From Boletus sp. NGJ (taxonomy: Eukaryota; Basidiomycota; Agaricomycetes; Boletales; Boletaceae): a stretch of 64,000 nucleotides of DNA. This document shows, one piece after another, positions 1-10,208 of this stretch. Where the stretch lies: positions 496,001 through 560,000 of the forward strand of contig JAGTXK010000050.1 in NCBI GenBank assembly GCA_019096195.1, in the 5' to 3' direction. The translations under genes were made by a program, and so were the position numbers. Position 1 is the first letter of the stretch; each line of letters starts with the position of its first letter. The notes beneath the pieces were generated by a model. That model saw only the letters and a program-made list of their open reading frames with translations, ran no database searches and was not told the DNA's origin.

Positions 1-932
1 CATTGAGGTTGGTCACACTCACCCTGCTTGGTGTGATTGTATATATTGGTACTTGGTCACCTCCACCCTACTCAGCCCCACCATATACATTGAGGTCAGT
101 CACAGTCACACCACTTGATGTGGTCGTATACATCAGCCCTTGGTCACCTCCACCCTGCTCAGTCCCACTGTATCCATTGAGGTCAGCCACCTCTACCCTG
201 CTTGATATGGTTGTATCCATCAAGGTCAGTCACCTCCACCCTCCTCGGTGTGGTTATATCCATCAAGGTCAGTCACCCTCACACTGCTTGGTGTGGTCGT
301 ATCCATCGGTACTTGGTCACCCCCACCCTGCTCAGTCCCATCATACACATCGAGGTTGGTCATGCTCACACTGCTTGGTGTGGTGGTATACATTGGTACT
401 TGGTAACCTCTGCCCTGCTTGGTCTCATCATATCCATCAAGGTCAGTGACACTCACACTGCTTGGTGTGGTCATATACATTGGTACTTGGTCACCTCCAC
501 CCTACTTGGTCCCACCGTATATATCAAGGTCAGTCACCCTCATACTGCTTAGTGTGGTCAGATACATCGGCCCTTGGTCACCCCCAACCTGCCTGGTCTC
601 ATCATATACATCAAGGTTAGCCATGCTCACACTACTCAGTCCTGTTGTATATATTGGTACTTGGTCACCCCCACCCTGCTCAGTCTCATTGTATGCATTG
701 ACCTCAGTCTTACTCACCCCACCAGAGGCTGTTTTGTATCTATCAATTCTTCATCTAGTTACCCTTTCCAGAGTCTTCCATATTCTATATATATGCATGT
801 TAGGCAGGCCCGGCTGTGTCTTACACATCTCATATATCTCAGGCCTGTCACAGTATCATCTGTACATGTCGGGTGTTTTGCAAGCAGGCTTACCATATGC
901 TATGGGTGAATGTCACCACATGGGCTCATCCT
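1..932 (+). repeat. 43-44 bp minisatellite with conserved tail, copy A
   Basis: Positions 1 to about 720 are a tandem array of a 43-44 bp unit; unit starts can be read at about 1, 45, 88, 131, 175, 218 and 261. The units alternate slightly (gaggtcagtcac and ggtacttggtcacc starts). A non-repetitive tail of about 200 bp follows, ending near 932. The same array plus tail recurs at 3264-3995 (reverse) and 48520-49530 (forward). Long open frames exist on both strands because the unit lacks stops in several frames; I do not regard them as genes. The array runs off the left edge of the window. Confidence 0.9.
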
Positions 933-1566
933 CCAACTTTTGACTGATTCCCATCAGCTCTGTCGTAGTAATAGTTGGCCCACTATTACCATCATCATTG
1001 TCATCTGAGTCTACCTTGATGATATCTCCATTCTGAACAGCCTTCCAACGATGAACCTCAGTGATAATGGCCACATTGTTCTTGAAGACTGCAGCATCTG
1101 TGTCCATGGTCTCCTCCTCCTTGATCAGGTTGAGAATCTCATTGACTGTCAGCAACTCCCAAAAGCCTCTATTCCTGCTCTTGAGATTTGCCACAGATGT
1201 GCTCAAATCCTTTTCTAGTGATTTGAGCTGTGATGGTTTTGCACAAGGTGGAAGTTTGACCACAAGACCTGTACACATGCATACAGCAGCAGCAAGCTTG
1301 TCAACTGCTTCAGTGGCTTGCACAACATCACCCTCAGCAGCCAAAATGGCATCAAGGGCAGTATTCCAGTTGAATGAGGTGTAGCGAGTGCCCAGATGCT
1401 ATTTGAGTGAAGTGTGCACTTGTGGGAGTGTTGTGTCACTTGATGCAAATTCATGAATGATAGCCCATGTGCCAGGATCAGCATGAGCAGGATGAGACAA
1501 TGGAGCAGTCTCATTCTGAATTCCTATGTGATTCCAGCAGTGCTGGATGATTGAGTCTTTGGGGAG
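913..1566 (-). pseudogene. pogo/Tigger-type DDE transposase C-terminal fragment
   Basis: Read on the minus strand from about 1566 down to 913, this matches the end of fungal DDE_1 (CENP-B/Tigger-like) transposases from memory: LPKDSIIQHCWNHIGI, then ATEAVDKL, then an acidic stretch (VDSDDNDDGNSGP) and TTTELMGI. The reading frame shifts once, near 1344-1400. The N-terminal DNA-binding half and the catalytic core are absent, so this is a dead end-fragment. Its last part (about 943-1160) is duplicated in inverted orientation at 1567-1790. It abuts the tail of the minisatellite on its left. Assignment to the pogo/Tigger group is by motif resemblance only. Confidence 0.6.
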
Positions 1567-1931
1567 TTGCTGACAGTTGATGAGATTCTTGATCCAATTG
1601 AGGAGAAGGAGACCATGGACACAGATGCTGCAGTCTTCAAGGATGATGTGGCCTTTATCACTGAGGTTCATCATTGGGAGGCTGTTCAAAATGGAGATAT
1701 CATCAAGGTAGACTCAGATGACAATGATGATGGTAATAGTGGGCCAACTATTACTACGACAGAGCTAATGGGAATTAGTTAAAAGTTGGAGGATGCATGC
1801 ATTTCCCAGGCAGATGCTAATGCCTCATTTGATTTCATTCATCATATTTGTGCTTTCCATGCTAAATTGCAATACAAGGACATGAGAAGTGCAAAGCAAA
1901 CAACTTTATATAGGTTTATGAGGTCAAAGTA
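1563..1931 (+). pseudogene. second, inverted copy of the same transposase C-terminus
   Basis: Plus-strand copy of the final 120 or so residues of the adjacent minus-strand fragment: LLTVDEILDPIEEKE, then the same VDSDDNDDGNSGP acidic stretch and TTTELMGIS. One stop interrupts it at about 1780, after which the same frame continues to KQTTLYRFMRSK and a natural stop near 1931. A KQTT-L-aromatic tail is a common ending of pogo/Tigger transposases. The junction at about 1563-1567 joins two different points of the same parent gene head to head, so this is an inverted duplication with deletion, not a simple palindrome. Confidence 0.6.
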
Positions 1932-2072
1932 GTTGGTGTTTTTGTCATAGCATATGCAGCACTGGCTCCTCAGAGTTTGTCAATTGTGGGAACATTTGCT
2001 ACTGCATATTTCTGATAATGTATTGGGAAAAGTGTTGGATATCAAAGACCAAGTGGGAAAAGAAAGCATGGC

Positions 2073-2998
2073 TGTTATGTCATGTAACAAGTGACACGTT
2101 CCCGCATAATCAACCCTGTGTGATTACAGGACTAGCCAGACTTGAGGGGAAAATACCTCCCGAGGCCCAATGTTCCTCGGACTGGGGACCGACAGCTAGC
2201 TTTCACATAGAGCCTCCCTTGGGGTTGGAGCCTACTCTACGACTGATGGTGGAGTCTCGGACTTTGAAGATGGTGGCGTGATCCGATGGAAGGGCAGACC
2301 AATCCTATACAGGGGTCAGTGGTGGAGTCCTGACTAATACGGTACCAGTGGTGGAGTCCTAGATTTACTGTGCTGCCAGTGGTGGAGTCCTGGGCTTACA
2401 CGGGCCAACCTCGGTTGGCGTTGGAGTTGCTGTCTAGCAACACGAGTGAACAGCAACAAGGCCACACAAGTGTGAAGTGATGAGGAAGACGATCACAAGC
2501 ACTATGGTGATCACCTCCAGAGCGGGAGCAGGCTTCTGAGGTGAAGTAGAACCGAAAGATGGGAGAGCTAGTAGATTACACAGGAAGTTGTGTAGATCTA
2601 GGTTGGGATTTACATGAAGGGCAGACGCCCATATAAATAGGCCTTCCCTATTCAGGGCAGGCTTCATATCATATATGATAATATTGGAATATTACCATAA
2701 GGGATCATATCATCAGTCAAATGGAGAAGATGGAATACTGGGCTGTGTGCAAGAGAACACAGCCAAGAAGGCAATGTCTATGATCTGATCAAAAGGTGAA
2801 ATGCATGTAAAAAGGAAATGGAACAGGCTGTGTTACAGCCATAGTAATGTATCACCTAGAAAGGAAGTTCTGGATAAGGGGATACTTGTGTTGGACTTGC
2901 GGGGGAATCCCTGGTCAGAGTTGAGGAAGAGGTCGTCCCATAGTCCAGGAGGAGGAGAAGGGAGAGAAAAAGATGTACCCCCTTCTGTAACCGTAACA
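2073..2998 (-). mobile_element. Solo LTR, Ty3/gypsy family G1
   Basis: A 926 bp LTR with TGTTA...TAACA ends, flanked by an exact 5 bp target duplication ATGGC (2068-2072 and 2999-3003). No internal sequence accompanies it, so it is a solo LTR. It matches the LTRs of the full element at 37148-47324 and the solo copies at 34165-35141 and 44300-45224. It reads on the plus strand in the same direction as those LTRs, so its coding sense is minus. A TATA-like cccatataaatagg is near 2625-2645. Confidence 0.92.
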
Positions 2999-3263
2999 AT
3001 GGCTAGTAAAGTATACTATGTACAGTGTAAGCCAAATGGGAGGGTAATAAGTAGAGTAGTGGCTCACCTCAGTTGTTGTGCAATGCAACAGACTGAGGAG
3101 AGTGATTGCTTGTTTCTACATATATAAGATACTATAGCTAAAAGTTTGAAAGATATCCTGAACTGCGGAAAGGGGGCGGTGTAGCATACTGCATCATGAG
3201 TGAACATACAGTGCATAGAATATAATCAGTGGTAATCACAAGGGTGGAGCACATGCTTGTATT
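2999..3263. other. Unassigned sequence between solo LTR and minisatellite copy B
   Basis: About 265 bp with no recognisable coding or repeat structure. It is the right-hand continuation of the site into which the solo LTR inserted, since it starts with the duplicated ATGGC. Confidence 0.5.
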
Positions 3264-3995
3264 CTATATAATGTAGTCACAATCCCCTATAGCATACAGA
3301 GAGCCTGCTTGCAAAAGGTCTGACATGTATGGATGATCCCATGGTGGGTCCGAGATATATGAGGCTGGTGAGACATGGTCGGGCCCAGCTGAGATGGGCA
3401 TGCATAGAATATGGAAGGGCCTGGACATGGTGAATGAATGAGGTGTTGATAGAAATGGAAGGGCCCCAAGTGGGGTGAGTGTGACCGACAGTGATGTTTT
3501 CGGGGGCCCAATTGGGCTGGTTTGACTGGATGTGCATGCATACATAGGGGCCAGACAGGGTGAGTGCAGTTCACCACCAATGGGAATGAGGGCACCAGGC
3601 AGGGTGGATGTGTCCAACAACTGATTTATATGGAGGCACTGGGTAGGGTGGGTGTTACCAATGATGAAGTATGCATGGTGCCAGGGATGGTAGGTATGCC
3701 TGACCTCGATGTCTATGGGGGGACTGAGCAGGGTGGGGGGGCTGAATGCTGATGGATACAGAGGCACCGGGAAGGGAGAGTATACCTGACCTCGGTGGAT
3801 ATGTGGGGACTGAGCAGGGTGGGTGCTATTGACAACCAAATAATACAGGGGGTCTGTGTAGCGTGGGTTTCCCTGACCTTGATGTATATAGGGGACCAAG
3901 CAGGGCAGGTGGAGCTGGATGCTGATGGATACAGAGGTACCGAGCAAGTATACCTGACCTTGGTGAATATGGGGTGGTCTCGAACTCCCACTCAA
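3264..3995 (-). repeat. 43-44 bp minisatellite with tail, copy B (reverse)
   Basis: Reverse-complement copy of the array seen at the window start. The tail lies on the left (about 3285-3500). It contains the same phrases as copy C near 49300-49500, such as the complement of tctatcaacacctcattcat and of catgtccaggcccttccat. The tandem part runs from about 3500 to 3990. Copies A and B thus form a large inverted pair around the 0.9-3.2 kb segment. Copies B and C resemble each other more closely than either resembles copy A. Confidence 0.9.
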
Positions 3996-4166
3996 CTTTG
4001 CAAGTTGGGTAGGTCCATCTTGGGTAGGAAACTCCCTTCCATTTATAATTCATGCAGTATATATAGTTACACACACTGATCTTGAATGTATTCCAACATA
4101 TTCAACAGCCTCACTTAGGTCTGGTACAATTCCATCCTATGCCATGAAGCTTGAATAAATGACTCT

Positions 4167-5238
4167 ATGGCCATTTCCATGGCTACACCAGCCAGCAGAT
4201 GTTCAACTGGACAATGCCAAACAGTTGTCGACCCCTGCACCATGCCATCAACTGTGGCAGCATTTGCAAACACTGCAGATATCTTCAAAGTTCACTGTTT
4301 AGAGTGCTTTGGTGTACTCACTGAAATTCAGAATTTCCTGGATTTTCACCCCCTCTCTGGCCAGCTGATGGTGCTCTGCATTGTTGCTTGCACCCGCTGC
4401 ATATAGACAAGTGAATAAATGTGACCTTCAAATGTGAAATATAAATTTTGCTTACCCTTACATTCAATAATCTCCATAGCCTGAGCCTGCCTCCTCTGTC
4501 TTGCCTCACAACTGAGTAGGACCCAAGGATTATGTTGTTCCTCGGCTGGTTGATGTTTTGGAATTAATGGACTGGTCTGCATTTTGGGTGTTGCTGGTTG
4601 CTGGGGGCACTTTGCCCCACAGCCTTTTGTGAAACCATGGCAGGAACATGGCCATGGCCCTTGGGGACAAACAGAGGAGGTGTGGTGATGTGTGGCAACC
4701 CAAAGTCACCTGTTGGATGAAATGGCGGAGAGGTCAGGAAGTTTATGCCTAACAAGAGTTGAGGGTGAATGCCTGGCATTGACATTAAATGCTTTGATGT
4801 GATGAGGGATGTGGTTGACATATGTTCATGTGCACCAAAGACTCAGCCTTCGGTTGTTGGGATGAATGGAGGAGAAGTAGATATATGCAGAGACTGCGTG
4901 TCATCATTTGGTTGAAAGGTTGGAGGGGTGGGACAGTGGGTTCCAGAAAAATCATTGTGTTGAAGGCATGGCATCAATGTTGAATGCTGGAGTGTGAAGG
5001 GGGGTGGGGTTGGTACCTGTATGCCAGCGAAATTGTCAATGTTGGTAGTTATTGAAGAAGGTTGATAACAATGAAATGGAGGCAGGGTTGGAATGTGCCA
5101 CTCCACCGTTGTGTAAATCATATCCAGATCTAAAATAATGTGAATTACCGATCCAATCCCGGGACAATCACATACTGATGGAGTCAGACTCAGTATAAAC
5201 CAAGACCAATGTTTCTTCACTTGTGACTGAGGATCCAT
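4167..5238 (-). pseudogene. Hypothetical protein remnant with P-P-F repeats
   Basis: Minus-strand open segments at 5238-4843, 4821-4564 and 4582-4346 look like consecutive pieces of one decayed or intron-split gene. The first two share a degenerate repeat: IPTLPPFHCYQ, VPTPPPFTLQH, CPTPPTFQPND, ISTSPPFIPT, LTSPPFHPTG and ITTPPLFVPKG, with a spacing of roughly 16-22 residues. The third holds KQNLYFTFEGHIYSLVYMQRV. I do not recognise the family. No convincing start or splice sites were fixed. It could be a proline-rich adaptor or a relic of a mobile element; function unknown. Confidence 0.35.
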
Positions 5239-5418
5239 CTGCTTTGCACAATAATAAATATTTTCCTAGACCAAGCATAGTCACACCTACCTGGGATTCA
5301 GAATCGAACTTGCTTTTGCATGGCAGGTTGGTGCTGAAACAGAGGAAAGATAGAATGGTGGAGAAGGTTAGATGAAGGACTTTAAATTGAATATGGGGAT
5401 CCTTTGGTTACCAGGAGT

Positions 5419-5772
5419 TTACAGATACTGGCCATGATGGATAGTGTGGAAAATAACATAATCAGCCGAAATTGCTGAACAATAATGGCAGAGAGCAAAT
5501 CTATGGAAAGTTTCGATTGGTATTTTCATGCTAAAGCTCCCTGTGCCCCACTCCTCTTTTTTCAATTCTTTCTCCCATTTTGATCCATTATGCCCAATGC
5601 TATTCAATCCATTGTCAACAATGCTACCACCACCATTTGCAATATTCTGAAGGCCAAGATACTCAGGACGACTGAATAAGGCACTGCATGGGGGGATGAA
5701 TGGCACCAGGCCATCACTGAGATTAAAGGGCACCTGGTATATGATTGTATTTCTATTCCACTGGGCAGGCAA
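5419..5772 (-). pseudogene. Hypothetical open segment, family not recognised
   Basis: A 117-codon minus-strand open segment with balanced composition and a short lysine/glutamate stretch (KWEKELKKEEWGTG). No domain is recognised and no neighbouring exon was identified. It lies between two other gene remnants, so it may be an exon of the 4.2-5.2 kb minus-strand gene. Confidence 0.25.
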
Positions 5773-5829
5773 TAAAGCATGTTCTAGGAAACAATTTGGG
5801 ACAATACAACTTCAGCCAAGAGCATCCCT

Positions 5830-7569
5830 CTCCTGGCTGTAGCCTGTAACATCAGCCTCCTGGAATACACATGGCTGTTGGCCAGACTGGCACAAGATCC
5901 TGACCTGCAACGTCTCTGGTCTACCTGACCACCCATGGCTCAAGGTCAGCCAAGTTAATATCAGGAATGCTGTGGCCGGCTCCTCAGCAAATGTCCCTGC
6001 CCCAGGAATTCCCAACAAACCCTGGGGTGAAAAGATAGGCCAAATTCCAGTTGGTGGGGATGGCAACATGGAAAACTCTCAGCCAGGGCCGAAGTTGGCT
6101 GGAGTAAGGAATGGTAAGGCTTGGGAGATTGATCCTGCAGATAGCGAGGTTGAGTTGCGCAGACAATCAGAACACCATAGCAATGGTTTAGGAGCATCTA
6201 CCAGTGGCCAGCCAAGGGGACACTCCATGGGAAGGACTCATCTGCCATCACCTGCAGCAGACGTCCCAGGAGTGGGGAACACCAAGCAGGCATGTGATGC
6301 CTGCAACAACCAGGATTTTACCTGCACCCCAAATCCCAGACACGCCTGCCTGAAATGTCACCAATGCAAGGTTCAATGTTCTCTGGCCAGAAAGTGTCAA
6401 CGGTCCCAATCCCACATTCACCAATCCCCTTCGCCTCACACCACGCAAACACGGCAGAGATGCAGTCAATCACGAGGTTGGCAACCTCAGTTGATATCTC
6501 AACCAGCTTTCCCAGCACACCCCACTGCCCCAACTGCTTCCTGCACAAATGCCCCCTGCAGCAATACCACCCCAATCCTCAAAACTGCAGATTCCTCACT
6601 CAGTGAACCGGCTGCCAACTTGAAAACTGGCCCCCTGACAAAGAAGGTCAAAAGTTCCAAGCCAGCTCAGGATAAGTTCAAACAGTGCATTTGATTGTCT
6701 CTGGATTCATACTCCTACCCCATATTCTTGACACCATGGTGATACCAAGGGTGACCAAGTTGACCCCATTCACCAAAGAAGCCATGCAATTGGCTGCACT
6801 GGAGACAAGCAACCCTTGTAACTACTGCGAGTTGTCAAAGGTGTACCAGGAACTTCAGGACAGCCACAAGTGGCTTCTGGTTAGTCACACATGACTCAAG
6901 GACCAAGTCGAATCCATGGTGGAGAGTCTGGCAACATTCGGTCAGGTTGTGGCTGAGCTTCATGACAAGGCTGGCAGGTACAGGGACAAAACGGTTCATT
7001 ATGTGTACACATGAATGAGCTACCCATTTGAATGAATTCCCCCACAGGCTGGTTCTATGGAGAAAGTCTCCAAGCCATCCATTGTGGCATTCATCCTGAA
7101 TGTCACCGAGTCAGTTACCTCCTGCTCACCCTCCCCCAAAGTGCTGTCTTCAGCAGAACAAACACTGTCCTTCACTCCCCTGGTATCCAATCTGAATGTC
7201 TTTTGTCCTGATGCCCCCCCCATCCCCTTTTTCCCAGGGTCCTCAGTGCCTCAGTTGATCACCCCCTTGCCCTGGCGAGCTTTGCCACCACACAGTCAGG
7301 CCACCCATATGGTATCATGGGGTAGTGGCCTGAGCATCATCCCAGACTTGGGTTGGGGCCCTCTATCTCTCTTTCAAACAGGGATGACATTGTTCAACCA
7401 CCAACTGCCTCAACTCCAGCCTCCACTGTCCCTCCTACCAGCTATAGCTAGCATCCAAGAGGTAGAAGGATTGGATGATTCTGAAGTGGCAATTGAAACA
7501 GAAAGTGTGGCTGAGGACCAGACAGGCGGGAAAGTGGGTGAGAGTGGGCCAGGCTCTGATCTTACTTAG
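5830..7569 (+). pseudogene. Cysteine-cluster and coiled-coil protein, multi-exon, decayed
   Basis: The main exon is open from at least 5972 to 6684. It carries a cysteine cluster, CDACNNQDFTC then CLKCHQCKVQC, spaced roughly like a Zn2Cys6 binuclear cluster but not canonical, followed by a Ser/Pro/Thr-rich stretch. A 65 bp intron at 6685-6749 joins it in frame to FTKEAMQLAALETSNPC and a coiled-coil-like stretch (KVYQELQDSHKWLL, then DQVESMVESLATFGQVV). One TGA interrupts that exon at about 6892, where CGA is the likely ancestor. A second intron fits 6991-7047 (GTTCAT..CCACAG), leading into an exon open to 7569. The N-terminus before 5972 was not fixed. Similar cysteine-cluster proteins are common in mushrooms and have no known function; DNA binding would be a guess. 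Confidence 0.5.
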
Positions 7570-7771
7570 TTTTATACCCAGTGATTATTCTATGCTGCAG
7601 TGTATTATATGCATGAGAAATGAACACTACAAGATTCACAATAGGAGTATGAATGAAGAAGTATTCCACAGACCAGCTCATCTCCTTTTTGACAGAAGAC
7701 TGGGTGTGGACAGCTCAGCTGGGGGAAGTGGTGCCTTATGTGCCCTTCCAGATTGATGTGGCATTGCACCT

Positions 7772-8353
7772 TCATCCATATTGGTGAATTAGATAGGATT
7801 CAAATGGTGGGAATGTGACAGTACCGTCAGGTTCAGTACACATCTTAATGGATGTTTCCGGGGTGTGAGCACAGGATCTCAGCTTTTGATTCCTCAGTTT
7901 TGCACCACCATTGGTGTCTGCTACACTGACCTCGGGAAGAGTCTTTGACATTTTCATCACTGATTTCAATTTTTTGGGATGGAGTTCTGGTGCTAAATTT
8001 ATTATGAATGTCTCTGGCCTATTTAAGCAGAAATCCGGCCACCTACCATCCCCACCATCATTGACCAGAGTTGGTCTCTTCTTTGTAGGCTCCAGGCAAG
8101 GATTGCCCCAGACCATCGGTGTCTTGTCCATTGATTCAACTGCTTTGGCATGATCTTCTGGCTGTCCTATGGAGTGAGTGGTGAGTGCATTTGCCTCATC
8201 AGTAAAAACAGGACTAACTGTCCAGTGCTGGACAGTGCTGGACAGTAACATAGTGCTCATAGTGAGGGTCCAACTGGATAGTGGTTTGATAGTACTATGA
8301 CAGTGTCTCATACTCTGTTCATAGTATGGCCATAGTCTGTTATAGTATCTCAT
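7772..8353 (-). CDS. Hypothetical protein, function unknown
   Basis: A 193-codon minus-strand ORF. The first part overlaps the simple-repeat block that begins at 8220, so the true start is probably downstream (for example within the stretch SPVFTDEANALTTHSIGQPE). The remainder is soluble and charged, with a lysine-rich segment (HPKKLKSVMKMSKTLPEV). No domain is recognised and there is no independent support for expression. Confidence 0.3.
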   Translation of the reverse strand: MRYYNRLWPYYEQSMRHCHSTIKPLSSWTLTMSTMLLSSTVQHWTVSPVFTDEANALTTHSIGQPEDHAKAVESMDKTPMVWGNPCLEPTKKRPTLVNDGGDGRWPDFCLNRPETFIINLAPELHPKKLKSVMKMSKTLPEVSVADTNGGAKLRNQKLRSCAHTPETSIKMCTEPDGTVTFPPFESYLIHQYG

Positions 8354-9195
8354 AGTGTCTCATAGTATTCTCATAGTACTTCCATAGTGGTCATAGTGAT
8401 GCCATAGTACACACAGTGCTTCCATAGTGGCTTAGCAATTCTAATTCTAATTCTAATTCTAATCCTATTTCAAGCCAATTCTAATTTCAAATTCAATCAA
8501 ATATTAATTCTATTAATTCTAATTCTAATTCTAATTCTAATCCCAGTCCCAATCCCAATCCCAATCCCAATCCCAATCCCAATCCCAATCCTAATCCTAA
8601 TCCTAATCCTAATGATTTACAAAGTGAAGTGTTGACTTCATGTAATGAGTAGAGAAGGATAAAATTGAGAAACAAGAGGATGTGGGAAAGTTTTTGAAGT
8701 CTGGATTGTTTATATAAGACTGGTGGCACAAACATTGGCAAACAATGTCCGCTTTTAACACTAAGTGTGGGAAAATGGACTTGGATATTTTTTTTGAGTG
8801 TAGGTCTACACTTTTGGTACACATTGTGACTACACTTTTACTACACTTTGGTGCGCATTTTTGGTACACTTTTGGTACACTTTGTTTGCTACACTGTACT
8901 ACACTCTGCTACACTTTTGTTTGCTTTTTTTTACTACACTCTGTTTGCTACACTGTGCTACACTCTTTCCTATACTTTTTGTACAACATTTGACTACACA
9001 TTTGACTACACATTTTATATGCTTTTGATTTAGGATTAGAATTAGGATTAGAATTAGAATTAGAATTAGAATTAGCTTAAAAATTACTACTATGACTATG
9101 ACTACTATGAATGTACTATGAATGCTATGAAATGCTATGATACTATGATGCTATGATACTATGAAACTACTATGGCACTATGAGCACTATGATGA
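8220..9195. repeat. Mirror-symmetric (fold-back) block of simple repeats
   Basis: From left to right: catagt/ctcatagt-type repeats (about 8220-8430); AATTCT then AATCCC and AATCCT hexamers (8440-8615); a 400 bp centre with many tacactttt repeats (about 8800-9010); AGAATT/AGGATT hexamers (9030-9075); and actatg/gctatgatactatg repeats (9080-9195). The outer and inner right-hand arrays are the reverse complements of the outer and inner left-hand arrays, so the block can fold on itself. This order resembles fold-back transposons, whose long terminal inverted repeats are built of short tandem repeats. No transposase is present. Confidence 0.75.
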
Positions 9196-9412
9196 AATCC
9201 TATATTTACTAATGCTTGGTAATCAGCCAACATTCAATGATGTCTTTGACCCAAGTCACCTGATCAGATCTCCTGGCACTTGGGACATTCCTGGATTGTG
9301 TCCCTCAAGTATTTGTCACCCCTACAATCTCCTGGGTTTCTGATTTGACAATTTTTGAAACTGATTCTCCAACAAAGTCCATGATGAAAAGCATCATTTA
9401 AAAGTGTGCCAC

Positions 9413-9962
9413 TCACCTTTTCTTGGCGGCCCAACCTTGAACAGTTGTTGAGGGGGTTGCGATGTGTCTCTCTCTGATCTTGGAGTTACTCTCAACTGCT
9501 TCATAGCTGCATATGAAGATGCCAATAATCAATGGTTGAATGTGACTGGGATCTTGGAGCCTACCATCTCTTGGAGGTCCGACCTTGATCGGTCTTGGTC
9601 GGTGCTCTTCATCACTCTGGACTGTTCTGTCACCACCATCCTCCATGCGGGGATATCTTGCCGTCATTTCTTCATCATGTAACTTGAGTCGAATTTCCAG
9701 AATGCGTGGGTAATCACATACCTTGTTTATGTGACCCCATCTTAAATGCAACAGATTTCCGAGATAACTTGCCAACATCTTTATCACTGTTGAACCAATC
9801 AGTGTATGGGACTGATGGGCTCCATATCTCCCTGCACTGTCCATTTCTGATTACAGAGTTAGACCGCCCGCCATATTCTTCCTGAGAATCAGATTGATTG
9901 CTGCCGCTGTCAACCTGTCCCTGGTCCCAAGCTGGAAGCTGATCTGTCAGTCTCAGCTGCAC
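9413..9962 (-). pseudogene. Hypothetical gene remnant in two overlapping frames
   Basis: Two minus-strand frames overlap here (9962-9714 and 9844-9413). The first has a Ser/Asp/Gln-rich stretch (GQVDSGSNQSDSQEEYGG), the second a charged stretch (DEEHRPRPIKVGPPRDGR). They may be one decayed gene. No family is recognised, and 9200-9412 and 9963-10208 hold nothing I can assign. Confidence 0.25.
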
Positions 9963-10208
9963 ATTCCAGGATCTCCACAGTTGTTTTACCTGGGTCAGGT
10001 CTTCATCTCCACTTTCTACTGGGTCCTGCAGCTGATTCTTCCCAATAGCCAGAATTGAAATGAGAAGATATCATCCAGAACATTCTGTTGTCACTTGCAA
10101 ATGAATTCAAGAAAGCACCTTGTATCACTTGTGTTCATATGGCTTGGATTATCTGGAAAGGAAAAATCATCTGGAAGATGTTCCAACCTGAACAGGTTGT
10201 CCTAGAAC

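Noticed and set aside
3-943. Long plus-strand ORFs of 111-174 codons at the window start as genes
   Set aside because: They are read-through of the 43-44 bp minisatellite in several frames, and equivalent frames occur in the other two copies on whichever strand the array lies.
2434-2667. MKPALNREG-type ORF (also at 38056-38319, 44630-44863, 46773-47036) as a conserved small gene
   Set aside because: All copies lie inside G1 LTRs; conservation follows from LTR copying, and no codon-level constraint could be tested.
8520-8620. AATCCC/AATCCT hexamers as an internal telomere repeat
   Set aside because: The fungal telomere unit TTAGGG reads CCCTAA on the other strand; the units here are CCCAAT and CCTAAT in a graded mix with AATTCT, and form part of the mirror block.
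9080-9195. CRISPR-like or array structures among the simple repeats and the palindrome arrays
   Set aside because: Neither has identical direct repeats with unique spacers; the host is a fungus, and spacers of the palindrome array recur between copies.
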